From positions 2,057,001-2,121,000 of the forward strand of contig NZ_CP102280.1 in assembly GCF_025150085.1 (NCBI RefSeq): a stretch of DNA of 64,000 nucleotides, in the 5' to 3' direction. Source of the stretch: Dorea longicatena (lineage in GTDB: Bacteria > Bacillota > Clostridia > Lachnospirales > Lachnospiraceae). The position numbers and the translations under genes are program-made. Shown here one piece after another: positions 9,556 through 16,823 of this stretch. The notes beneath the pieces are model-generated. The model had not been told where the DNA came from. It made no database searches and worked only from the letters and a program-made list of their open reading frames with translations. Every line of letters starts with the position of its first letter. Position 1 is the first letter of the stretch.

Positions 9556-10911
9556 ATGAATGTTGTAGACACAGTAAAAAACGCCGCCTTTGCTTCCGCT
9601 ATTCAGGCAGCACTTAACTACATGGATAAGGATCCTGAAACTAATATTCCAAAGGTTATGAGTATCGTTGACAAGGCTGCACCAGAAGGCTGGTATGAAA
9701 GTCAGCGTAATGCGATCCGTCAGGGTATCGCCGAAAAAGGTAATTGGTATCAGCTTGCACAGAAAGTATGGGAGCTGGATCCAGGTGTACGAAAAACTTT
9801 CTTTACAAACTTTATTGTTAACGCTTCTTTGAAGGGTTCTGCTCTTCAGAAGGAAACCGAGGAAAAAGAAGACTGTAATGTTCCTTGGGCGATTTTATTA
9901 GATCCGACTTCAGCCTGTAACCTGCACTGTACCGGATGCTGGGCTGCAGAATACGGACATAAACTGAATCTTTCTCTCGAAACGATCGATGACATCGTAA
10001 CACAGGGAAAGAAACTTGGTACATACATGTATATCTATACCGGTGGGGAACCAATGGTACGTAAAAAAGATATCATCACAATCTGCGAACGTCATCCTGA
10101 CTGTGAATTCTTATCTTTCACAAATGGTACACTGATCGATGAAGAATTCTGTCAGGAAATGTTAAGAGTTAAGAACTTCGTTCCTGCAATCAGTCTGGAA
10201 GGATTTGAAACTGCCAATGACGGACGCCGTGGTCCTGGTGTGTTTGATAAAGTAAAACATGCTATGCAGTTATTAAAAGAACACAACCTTCCATTTGGTA
10301 TCTCAACCTGTTATACAAGTATGAACTACAAAGATATCACAAGTGAAGAATTCTACGATATGATCATCGAAGCCGGTGCTTTATTCATCTGGTTCTTCCA
10401 CTATATGCCAGTTGGAAATGACGCCGCTCCGGAACTTATGCCAAATCCAGAGCAGAGAAAAGCTGTATACGAACGTATCCGTGCTTTCAGAAGCTCCAAA
10501 CCAATCTTCAGTCTGGACTTCCAGAATGATGCGGAATACATCGGCGGATGTATCGCGGGCGGACGTTACTACCTGCACATCAATGCAGCCGGAGATGTGG
10601 ATCCTTGTGTATTCATCCATTATTCGAATGCCAATATCCATGAAGTCAGTCTTCTGGATGCATTAAAGAGTCCAATCTTCCAGGCATACCGAAAAGGACA
10701 GCCATTCAATGACAACATGCTGCGCCCATGTCCAATGCTTGAGAATCCGGAATGCTTACCAAAGATGGTAAAAGAGACCGGTGCTCACTCTACCGATCCA
10801 CAGTCACCGGAAGATGTACAGCATCTTTGCGATAAATGTAAGCCTTACGCTGAGGCCTGGACGAAGATGGCTGATAAGCTTTGGGTGGAGAGACAGACAG
10901 CGAAGAAGTAA
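9556..10911 (+). CDS. Radical SAM protein with C-terminal Cys-rich (SPASM-like) region
   Basis: A 451-residue radical SAM enzyme. The CX3CX2C cluster motif is at C121, C125, C128 (SACNLHCTGCWA), followed by the GGEP motif (YTGGEPMV). A long N-terminal helical region (~110 residues) precedes the barrel. The C-terminus has further cysteines (GGCIAGG, VDPCVFIHY, RPCPMLENPECLPKMV, LCDKCKPY), suggesting an auxiliary Fe-S cluster as in SPASM/Twitch proteins. No peptide substrate or partner gene is adjacent, so the reaction is unknown. GAGGAGG precedes the ATG. Its stop codon abuts the giant inverted-repeat element. Confidence 0.85.
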   Translation: MNVVDTVKNAAFASAIQAALNYMDKDPETNIPKVMSIVDKAAPEGWYESQRNAIRQGIAEKGNWYQLAQKVWELDPGVRKTFFTNFIVNASLKGSALQKETEEKEDCNVPWAILLDPTSACNLHCTGCWAAEYGHKLNLSLETIDDIVTQGKKLGTYMYIYTGGEPMVRKKDIITICERHPDCEFLSFTNGTLIDEEFCQEMLRVKNFVPAISLEGFETANDGRRGPGVFDKVKHAMQLLKEHNLPFGISTCYTSMNYKDITSEEFYDMIIEAGALFIWFFHYMPVGNDAAPELMPNPEQRKAVYERIRAFRSSKPIFSLDFQNDAEYIGGCIAGGRYYLHINAAGDVDPCVFIHYSNANIHEVSLLDALKSPIFQAYRKGQPFNDNMLRPCPMLENPECLPKMVKETGAHSTDPQSPEDVQHLCDKCKPYAEAWTKMADKLWVERQTAKK

Positions 10912-10946
10912 TTTTCTATTTAATTAATTATCGTCTCCTCTCAGTC

Positions 10947-11160
10947 CATGAGAAAAACTTGGTGCTCTATTTGCTACTAAGATTCCGTGATGTAAGAAAA
11001 TCTAAGGATGTCCAAATCTCCTAAAAGCAAAGGCATTCCACTCATAACTCGCTTCGCTCAAACAATTCGTTCCATGCCTTTAACGGAGATTTGAACATCC
11101 TAAGTTTTTCTAAACATCACTCCATATACGCGACAAACAGAGCACCAAGTCTTTCTCATG
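10947..11160. repeat. Giant hairpin A
   Basis: The outer arms (10947-10973 and 11134-11160) match at 25 of 27 positions. After a symmetric 13-nt interior loop the middle arms 10987-11021 and 11085-11120 pair with few mismatches (GTGATGT ... CAAATCTCC). AAAGGCAT/ATGCCTTT closes a 37-nt loop containing CATAACTCGC. Confidence 0.88.
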
Positions 11161-11171
11161 TCGTGATTGGC

Positions 11172-11306
11172 CAATGATAATGAATTCAATAGATGGATTG
11201 TAACCGTTGTGTAGCCGGAAAGTTGTGGTGGAAGCCTTGATTTTCCGGATTTTTTGTACACTTTCGGTATCACGCCGGTTACGCTTCCACTATTGAATCA
11301 TTACTG
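11172..11306. repeat. Giant hairpin B
   Basis: Arms of about 60 nt pair imperfectly: TTCAATAG with CTATTGAA, GTAACCG with CGGTTAC, CCGGAAAGT with ACTTTCGG, and GGAA with TTCC near the loop. It is less regular than hairpins A and C. Confidence 0.78.
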
Positions 11307-11321
11307 TATGCGATAACGTAA

Positions 11322-11529
11322 GGAAGAAAAGGGAAAGAGTCCCGCTGCGTGCATATGAGATCATGGTTAGTATTTCTTAAGCATCAAAATTGGCCGTTAG
11401 CAGTCAAAAAATCATTGTCTGAGCTTGCGAGTTATGTTTTTTTGACTGCTGCTTTTAGGACAATTTTGATGCTTTAGAAATACTCCATGATTGAATCAGC
11501 ACGCAGCGGGACTCTTTCCCTTTTCTTCC
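11322..11529. repeat. Giant hairpin C
   Basis: The 31-bp outer arms 11322-11352 and 11499-11529 are perfectly complementary (GGAAGAAAAGGG ... CCCTTTTCTTCC). Further in, AGTATTTCT, AAGCATCAAAATTG and CAGTCAAAAAA pair with their complements. The loop (11412-11436) carries GCGAGTTATG, the complement of the hairpin A loop. Confidence 0.9.
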
Positions 11530-11554
11530 GGCCGGGTATCAACCGCTTAATGCA

Positions 11555-12988
11555 TTAAATAGAAAATCTCCCCCGCATCTCAAACCCATGATCCATCGGT
11601 CCGCTTCCTTTTCCCAGATCTAACATGGCTTCCAACGCCCCGCTGATATACTCTTTCGCGCGGTGAATAGATTCTTCCAGAGAATATCCTTTTGCCAGAT
11701 TGGATGCGATTGCGCTGGATAAGGTACAGCCGGTTCCGTGAGTGTTCGGGTTGTTGATTCTTTTTCCGTGGAACCATGTTGTTTCTCCATCCTGGTATAG
11801 GAGATCATTCGCATCATTCAGGCTGTGTCCGCCTTTGCATAAGACTGCACAGTGATACATTTCATGAATCTTCTTTGCTGCTTCCACCATATCATCTTCT
11901 GATCTAATCTCCATTTCTGCAAGAACTTCTGCCTCTGGGATATTCGGTGTGATCACAGTTGCCATTGGCAGCAGCTGTGTTTTTAATGTATCAATCGCGG
12001 TTTCACTGATCAGTCTGGATCCGCTTGTTGCTACCATCACTGGATCAACTACGATATTCTCCAGATGGTACTCTTTTAGTTTCTTTGATATCATTTTTAT
12101 TAACTCTTCTGATGACACCATACCGATTTTCACTGCATCCGGACGGATGTCTGTGATAACTGCGTCCAACTGTTGTTCTAGAAATTCCGGAGATACTTCC
12201 ATGATTCCGGTTACTCCGGTTGTATTCTGGGCTGTCAGTGCGGTGATTGCACTCATTGCGTAGACTCCGTTTGCCTGCATCGTCTTGATGTCTGCCTGAA
12301 TTCCTGCACCTCCACTTGAATCACTTCCGGCGATTGTAATTGCTGTCTTTTTTTTCATAAGTTCTGCCCACTCTCTACAATACCAGTCTACTTCTCTCTG
12401 AACCTCTTCCTGGTCATCCTTACTTGCTTCATCATAGATTCCTACAACCTGGAACCCTGCCTGCTTTGCAGTACGGATTGCATGAATGACATCTTCGAAT
12501 ACAACCGTCTCCTCCGGACGGGTTCCGAGATATTCTGCTGCCCGCAGATAAATATCCGGCTTCGTCTTTCCCGCACCGACCTCTTCACAGGTAAAGATCC
12601 GGTCAAAATATTTTGCAATTCCCAGACGCTCAAATGCCATCTCTATCTCTTTTTTATTATTGGATGATGCAACCGTCATTGGGATATTATGCTTATCAAG
12701 CTTTTCCAGAAGTTCCTTCACTCCACTCTTTAATAGTGCGGTTTTCTTATAATAATTGCTGATGATGTCCAGAACTCCCTGCACAATTTCTTCCGGCTCC
12801 TGGGACAGATGATAATGTTCTTTTACATATGCTGCACCTTCCTGGATGCTCATTGTAAATAACACCGTCCCAAGATCCGGCTCTGCCTCTATACCGATAC
12901 TGTTCAGATAACGGACTCCTACGTCTTCCCAGATCTCCATGGAATCCAGAAGGGTTCCGTCTACATCAAATATTGCTCCTTTTATCAT
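11555..12988 (-). CDS. thiD: HAD phosphatase-ThiD fusion (HMP kinase / HMP-P kinase)
   Basis: Residues 1-~212 form a HAD-family hydrolase of the beta-phosphoglucomutase-like group (FDVDGTLLDSM at the start, VVFEDVIHAI near 160). Residues ~213-477 form ThiD, which phosphorylates hydroxymethylpyrimidine twice (AITIAGSDSSGGAGIQADIK, then VDPVMVATSG and NTHGTGCTLSSAIASNL). The junction KKKTAITIAG looks like a normal ThiD start fused in frame. The HAD half may be a phosphatase in thiamin metabolism, but this is inferred from the fusion. Its ATG overlaps the thiE stop by 4 bp in a thiM-thiE-thiD operon under a TPP riboswitch. Confidence 0.9.
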   Translation of the reverse strand: MIKGAIFDVDGTLLDSMEIWEDVGVRYLNSIGIEAEPDLGTVLFTMSIQEGAAYVKEHYHLSQEPEEIVQGVLDIISNYYKKTALLKSGVKELLEKLDKHNIPMTVASSNNKKEIEMAFERLGIAKYFDRIFTCEEVGAGKTKPDIYLRAAEYLGTRPEETVVFEDVIHAIRTAKQAGFQVVGIYDEASKDDQEEVQREVDWYCREWAELMKKKTAITIAGSDSSGGAGIQADIKTMQANGVYAMSAITALTAQNTTGVTGIMEVSPEFLEQQLDAVITDIRPDAVKIGMVSSEELIKMISKKLKEYHLENIVVDPVMVATSGSRLISETAIDTLKTQLLPMATVITPNIPEAEVLAEMEIRSEDDMVEAAKKIHEMYHCAVLCKGGHSLNDANDLLYQDGETTWFHGKRINNPNTHGTGCTLSSAIASNLAKGYSLEESIHRAKEYISGALEAMLDLGKGSGPMDHGFEMRGRFSI

Positions 12989-13632
12989 GCTTTCACCATT
13001 TCTCCTGTTAAACTTTTTAGTTTCTCTGTCGCTTTTTTAATATCTTTTTCTGCAAATATCGCACTGATCACGGCAATTCCACAGATTCCGGTTCCTGCAA
13101 GCTCTGATACATTTTCTTTACTGATTCCGCCGATTGCGATTACCGGAATGTCTACCGCATCACAGATTGCTTTTAATGTCTCACGACTTACCTCAGCAAC
13201 ATCGGCTTTCGAATTTGTATGGAATACTGCTCCGACTCCCAGATAATCAGCTCCTCTCTTTTCGGCAAGAACTGCCTGTTCTACCGTCTGTGCAGATACA
13301 CCGATGATCTTATCCGGTCCAAGCTTTGCTCTTACGTCGTCTGCTTCCATATCACTCTGTCCGACATGTACACCATCGGCGTCCATTTCCAGTGCAATAT
13401 CTACATTGTCATTGATCACAAACGGCACCCGGTATCTGGCACAAAGTTCTTTGATTTCTTTTGCTTCTTTCAGGAAATGTGCTTCATCCAGTTCTTTTTC
13501 TCTCAGCTGTACGAATGTCGTACCGCCTTCCAGCGTTTTCTCTACCTGACTGTATAACGTCTCACCATTTAACCAGTGGCGATCTGTCACCGCATACAGA
13601 AGTAAATCTTCTTTTTTCATCTTTTTACACAT
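12985..13632 (-). CDS. thiE: Thiamin phosphate synthase
   Basis: Joins HMP-PP and HET-P to thiamin monophosphate. The TIM-barrel protein shows LLYAVTDRHWL, FVQLREKEL, DGVHVGQSD, IIGVSAQTVEQA and IGGISKENV. The frame is open far upstream into thiM, so the start is a choice: the ATG at 13632 gives 215 residues, the usual family length, with AAGGAG about 12 nt upstream. The alternative ATG at 13686 overlaps the thiM end and would add 18 residues. Confidence 0.92.
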   Translation of the reverse strand: MCKKMKKEDLLLYAVTDRHWLNGETLYSQVEKTLEGGTTFVQLREKELDEAHFLKEAKEIKELCARYRVPFVINDNVDIALEMDADGVHVGQSDMEADDVRAKLGPDKIIGVSAQTVEQAVLAEKRGADYLGVGAVFHTNSKADVAEVSRETLKAICDAVDIPVIAIGGISKENVSELAGTGICGIAVISAIFAEKDIKKATEKLKSLTGEMVKA

Positions 13633-13672
13633 ATGTTCTGTCTTCTCCTTCATCTGATCTTTTTCGAGCTCC

Positions 13673-14494
13673 TTATCTGATCTCATATTTTGCACCTTTA
13701 TCCAATGTCTCTTTATCCATATTGTAGATAGCATCAATGATACGGTTGCGGTAAGTAGCGTTACCGTCACCTTTCTGCATATAACTCCATCCGATCTCTC
13801 CGGCCAGCCCCATTGTACATACAGCTGCTGCAGCTGCTTCCAGTTTCTGTTCCGGATTCGCTGTTAAGAACGCTGTCATCATTCCCGATAACTGACATCC
13901 TGTTCCCGTAATCTTTCCCATCTCCGGACGACCGTTGCGGATCACATAGCATCGGTCTGCATCACTTACCAGGTCAATCGCACCTGTAATCGCAACGATA
14001 CATCCCGCCTTTTTGGCAAATGCTTTGGTAAATGCAATACCTTCTTCCAGATTCTCTTCTGTTACGGCATCTGTCACATCTGCATCTACCCCTTTTGTTG
14101 TTCCGCTGCCCTGTGCCAGTGTTTTTACTTCCGAGATATTTCCACGGATCACATCGAACCTGATCTTCTCCATCAGTTCTACAGCTGTATTCGTCCGAAG
14201 TGTGCTCGCTCCTGCTCCGACCGGATCCAATAACGTTGCATGCCCCAGCTCATTGGCACGCGCTCCGGCTGCGAACATTCCCTCAATACTTCTTTTGCTC
14301 AAAGTACCAATGTTGATATTCAGCCCTCCGCAGATTGAAGTGATTTCCTTTACATCCTCCGGTTCATCTGACATGATCGGGCTTCCACCACAGGCTAACA
14401 ATACATTCGCAACGTCATTTACCGTTACATAATTGGTGATGTTGTGTACCAACGGTACATTCTTTCTTACATTTTCGATACAGTTTCCTAACAT
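13673..14494 (-). CDS. thiM: Hydroxyethylthiazole kinase
   Basis: Phosphorylates the thiazole alcohol HET for thiamin salvage. The 273-residue ribokinase-like protein has PLVHNITNYVTVNDVAN near the start, GGLNINIGTL, the phosphate-binding region LDPVGAGASTLR and ITGTGCQLSGMM near residue 190. AGGAGG precedes the ATG. It is the first gene of the riboswitch-controlled salvage operon; with ThiE and ThiD it makes thiamin phosphate from HET and HMP without de novo thiazole or pyrimidine synthesis. Confidence 0.95.
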   Translation of the reverse strand: MLGNCIENVRKNVPLVHNITNYVTVNDVANVLLACGGSPIMSDEPEDVKEITSICGGLNINIGTLSKRSIEGMFAAGARANELGHATLLDPVGAGASTLRTNTAVELMEKIRFDVIRGNISEVKTLAQGSGTTKGVDADVTDAVTEENLEEGIAFTKAFAKKAGCIVAITGAIDLVSDADRCYVIRNGRPEMGKITGTGCQLSGMMTAFLTANPEQKLEAAAAAVCTMGLAGEIGWSYMQKGDGNATYRNRIIDAIYNMDKETLDKGAKYEIR

Positions 14495-14544
14495 ATTTTC
14501 TTCCTCCTGTTATTCATGTATTCCCGATTTTTCCATCTACAGGA

Positions 14545-14626
14545 CCTGCCACCTCCAGGGCCTGCCACTGGCAGCCCCTTACGGATACTTTGGTAACTGG
14601 CAGCTCCTTTCGAATGCATGGTAATC
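14545..14626 (-). repeat. Terminator-associated repeat, copy 2 (partly doubled)
   Basis: Contains CTGCCACTGGCAG (14562-14574), GATACTTTGGTAAC and a second GCAGCTCC ... CATGGTAATC block, i.e. about one and a half copies of the family. It lies just beyond the T run of the riboswitch terminator on the minus strand, inside the thiM leader. Confidence 0.55.
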
Positions 14627-14675
14627 AAAAAAGGACAGATCTACCTGTTTTTCAGATACATCTGCCCTGTCGGCA
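14627..14675 (-). terminator. Riboswitch expression-platform terminator of the thi operon
   Basis: GGACAGATCTACCTG pairs imperfectly with CAGATACATCTGCCC around a short loop, and the minus strand then has TTTTTT (14627-14632). Its place directly after the TPP aptamer indicates control by premature termination. Confidence 0.75.
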
Positions 14676-14682
14676 ACTTTTC

Positions 14683-14769
14683 TTTCCCTACGTTGGCATG
14701 ATCCAAATCAGTTTCCCGGGTCAAGACATCTTTAGTCTACTCTCAGCCCGCTCAGATTACGGACTCCCC
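14683..14769 (-). promoter_or_regulatory. TPP riboswitch (THI element)
   Basis: On the minus strand the aptamer signatures are present in order: GGGGAGTCC, GGCTGAGAGTAGACT, TTGACCCG, then GAAACTGATTTGGATCATG and CCAACGTAGGGAAAG. Thiamin pyrophosphate binding would let the following terminator form and switch off thiM-thiE-thiD. A -10 candidate TATAAT lies at 14789-14794 with a weak -35 inside the greA 3' end. Confidence 0.93.
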
Positions 14770-14802
14770 TTTTCCTTTAATGACCTCCATTATACTACGC
14801 TT

Positions 14803-15306
14803 TTAATATTTGCGCAATGTATCATGACTGTCATCTGTTGTATTGTCAATATTTTTGATCACGATATAATATCCGTCATTTCCGTTGGTCTTAACAAGTA
14901 CACGGTCTCCGACCTTATGTCCCTGTATCGCTTTGCCGAGTGGTGATTCAATACTGATCAGGCCCTGAAGGGAATTCCCCCTGATACTGGTTACAAGACG
15001 ATATGTCTCTGTCTCATCATCATCTTCAAAATAGACCTCGACCGTATTATTGATTCCGACTTCATCTGCTTTCGATGTATCTGATACGATCTTCGCATTC
15101 TTAAGCATTCTCTCCAGATAACGGATACGGCTTTCATTTCGGTTCTTATCCTGTTTTGCTGCCTTGTACTCAAAGTTCTCGCTTAAGTCGCCCTGCGCTC
15201 TTGCCTCTTTTACAGCTTCCAGTTCTTTCTTACGCACAACAATCTTGCGGTATTCAATCTCTTCTTTGATCTTCTTAACATCACTTTCGGTTAACTGTTC
15301 TCCCAT
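14803..15306 (-). CDS. greA: Transcript cleavage factor GreA
   Basis: Rescues backtracked RNA polymerase by stimulating its RNA cleavage. The 167-residue protein has the N-terminal coiled coil with ARAQGDLSENFEYKAAKQDK, which holds the acidic tip residues, and a C-terminal FKBP-like domain (ESPLGKAIQGHKVGDRVLVK). It is slightly longer than the usual ~158 residues. The stand-alone gene lies downstream of the Cof hydrolase gene on the same strand. Confidence 0.93.
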   Translation of the reverse strand: MGEQLTESDVKKIKEEIEYRKIVVRKKELEAVKEARAQGDLSENFEYKAAKQDKNRNESRIRYLERMLKNAKIVSDTSKADEVGINNTVEVYFEDDDETETYRLVTSIRGNSLQGLISIESPLGKAIQGHKVGDRVLVKTNGNDGYYIVIKNIDNTTDDSHDTLRKY

Positions 15307-15368
15307 GAAAATGCACTTCCCTTCTTCTCTCCGTATATTATAATACTCTGATACACGCTCTGCAAATT

Positions 15369-16154
15369 CTAAATCAATCCATAATGCTCCATCGCCTTAT
15401 AAAGCCCGTCATTCTCCACTGTATCTGTAATGTATTCTGCATATGGCTCCAGAACCGGATCATGATGCCCCATGATCACTCCATGTCCGGCAGCTTTGAT
15501 CATATCAAGGTCATTGCTGCTATCTCCGAATGCATAGATTTCATCATCAGCCAGATGCAGTTCTTTCTGTATGTACTCAATTGCAGTTGCCTTGGAATAC
15601 TCTTTCTGTACACATTCATAGACACCTCCCAGACGGTCGATATGGTTAAATACATCTTCTGTTTCTTTAAAGAATCGTTCTCCATCTGCCATCTTATCTA
15701 TATAGATCAGTATCTTATCAAAATCATAGCCTGTATCTTCCATTGCCTGTTCTCTTCCAAGCCCAAGTCCTGCCATATACCTTCTGCTGCTTTCTACCGG
15801 CTCCAGTCTGGAGATCCGGTTCGAATAATAGATATCCTCTGTTCCTTCCAGAAATCCTTCTACTTTACAGTCCTTCATGCTTTTAATAATTTCACGTCCT
15901 CTTTCATAGGGAATCGAATGATGAAACACAACCTGTTCTCCATAGATCAGATGCGTTCCGCATCCACACAGGAATCCATCAAATGATATCCTCTTTATCA
16001 TCGGTGGTACACTGCATATGGTACGCCCGGTATTGATAAATGTCTTGTGACCGTTCTCCTGTGCCTTATGTAATGCCTCCAGTGCACTTTCCGGTATTTT
16101 ATGTGTAATCTCACTTAAAATTGTTCCATCAATATCAAAAAATAATGCTGACAT
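15369..16154 (-). CDS. Cof-type HAD-IIB hydrolase
   Basis: A ~261-residue HAD phosphatase of the Cof/YidA group, which typically act on sugar phosphates and other small phosphometabolites. The nucleophile motif FFDIDGTILSE is at the N-terminus and the metal-binding GDSSNDLDMI near residue 215; the C2B cap lies between. The ATG at 16154 has GGAGG five bases upstream and is preferred over the ATG four codons earlier. The substrate cannot be told from sequence. Confidence 0.87.
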   Translation of the reverse strand: MSALFFDIDGTILSEITHKIPESALEALHKAQENGHKTFINTGRTICSVPPMIKRISFDGFLCGCGTHLIYGEQVVFHHSIPYERGREIIKSMKDCKVEGFLEGTEDIYYSNRISRLEPVESSRRYMAGLGLGREQAMEDTGYDFDKILIYIDKMADGERFFKETEDVFNHIDRLGGVYECVQKEYSKATAIEYIQKELHLADDEIYAFGDSSNDLDMIKAAGHGVIMGHHDPVLEPYAEYITDTVENDGLYKAMEHYGLI

Positions 16155-16398
16155 AATTTCCTCCATGATCTGTACTGCCAGTTTTTTAATCTTCCTGATC
16201 TGTCACCGACTTTTTTACAAGCGTCCGGCACAAAAAACTGACATCGTCTATTATAAATAAACGGTTCGCTCTTTTCAATAGATACAGCGGTTTCTATCTT
16301 CCATTTTCGACAAATATCTGGTAGTATAAATATATTATCTATAGAGCATGAAGTACAATAGTATGCACTTCACTGTTTTAAAACAGGAGGTATTCATT

Positions 16399-16722
16399 AT
16401 GATTACATTAGAACATTTTGATGAAGTCGACATGAGAGTTGGCACTATTACAGCTGTATCGTTGAATAAAAGGGCAAGAAAACCTGCTTATAAAATCACC
16501 GTAGATCTCGGCGATTTCGGAACCAAGAACAGCTCCGCTCAGTTAACCAACTATGAGCCTGAAGAACTGGTTGGAAAGCAGGTAGTCTGTGTATGCAACT
16601 TTGAACCCATGAGAATCGGTGATGTAAAAAGTGAAGTACGTCTGCTCGGAAGTGATACCGATGAAGGATGTATCCTTCTTACTTCTCTGACTCCGGTGAA
16701 AAACGGAAGTAAAATATTTTAA
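16399..16722 (+). CDS. tRNA-binding domain protein (CsaA-like)
   Basis: A 107-residue stand-alone EMAP/tRNA-binding OB fold: FDEVDMRVGTITAV at the start, KPAYKITVDLGDFG, SSAQLTNY, and VCNFEPMRIGDVKSEV. It resembles CsaA, a secretion-related chaperone, and the C-terminal domain of MetG. AGGAGG lies ideally before the ATG at 16399; the upstream in-frame ATG at 16348 lacks such a site. It has no operon partners. Confidence 0.85.
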   Translation: MITLEHFDEVDMRVGTITAVSLNKRARKPAYKITVDLGDFGTKNSSAQLTNYEPEELVGKQVVCVCNFEPMRIGDVKSEVRLLGSDTDEGCILLTSLTPVKNGSKIF

Positions 16723-16730
16723 ATCGCCCA

Positions 16731-16770
16731 GGACTTGCCACCGGCAGCTTCTTCCAAATACCTGGTAAAT
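16731..16770 (-). repeat. Terminator-associated repeat, copy 3
   Basis: GGACTTGCCACCGGCAGCTT followed by ATACCTGGTA, a copy of the window's repeat family. On the minus strand it lies directly beyond the fucO terminator. Confidence 0.6.
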
Positions 16771-16774
16771 GTAA

Positions 16775-16810
16775 AACAGGGTCAGAGAACCGTTCTTCTC
16801 TGACCCTGTT
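16775..16810. terminator. Bidirectional terminator between the CsaA-like gene and fucO
   Basis: A perfect 15-bp stem, AACAGGGTCAGAGAA with TTCTCTGACCCTGTT, has T runs on both strands. It serves two convergent genes. Confidence 0.9.
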
Positions 16811-16823
16811 TTTTATTCATATC

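Larger units (their letters stand above)
10911..11567. repeat. Composite giant inverted-repeat element between convergent genes
   Basis: This non-coding stretch is built almost wholly from inverted repeats. An outer ~20-bp pair (10911-10930 with 11548-11567) overlaps the stop codons of both convergent genes. Inside lie three consecutive long hairpins: A (10947-11160), B (11172-11306) and C (11322-11529). The loops of A and C are complementary to each other over about 20 bp. It could act as a bidirectional transcript-end structure, a structured RNA, or a non-autonomous mobile element. No transposase or ORF is inside. Confidence 0.85.

Noticed and set aside
10911..11567. CRISPR array or transposon with transposase
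   Set aside because: There are no regular direct repeats with unique spacers and no ORF for a transposase or Cas protein; the repeats are long inverted arms.
13633..13770. N-terminal extension of ThiE to residue M1 at 13770
   Set aside because: It lies mostly inside thiM, would make ThiE about 45 residues too long, and better starts exist at 13632 to 13686.
15384..15986. 200-residue plus-strand ORF
   Set aside because: It is the complement of the Cof-type HAD gene, whose motifs are clear on the minus strand.
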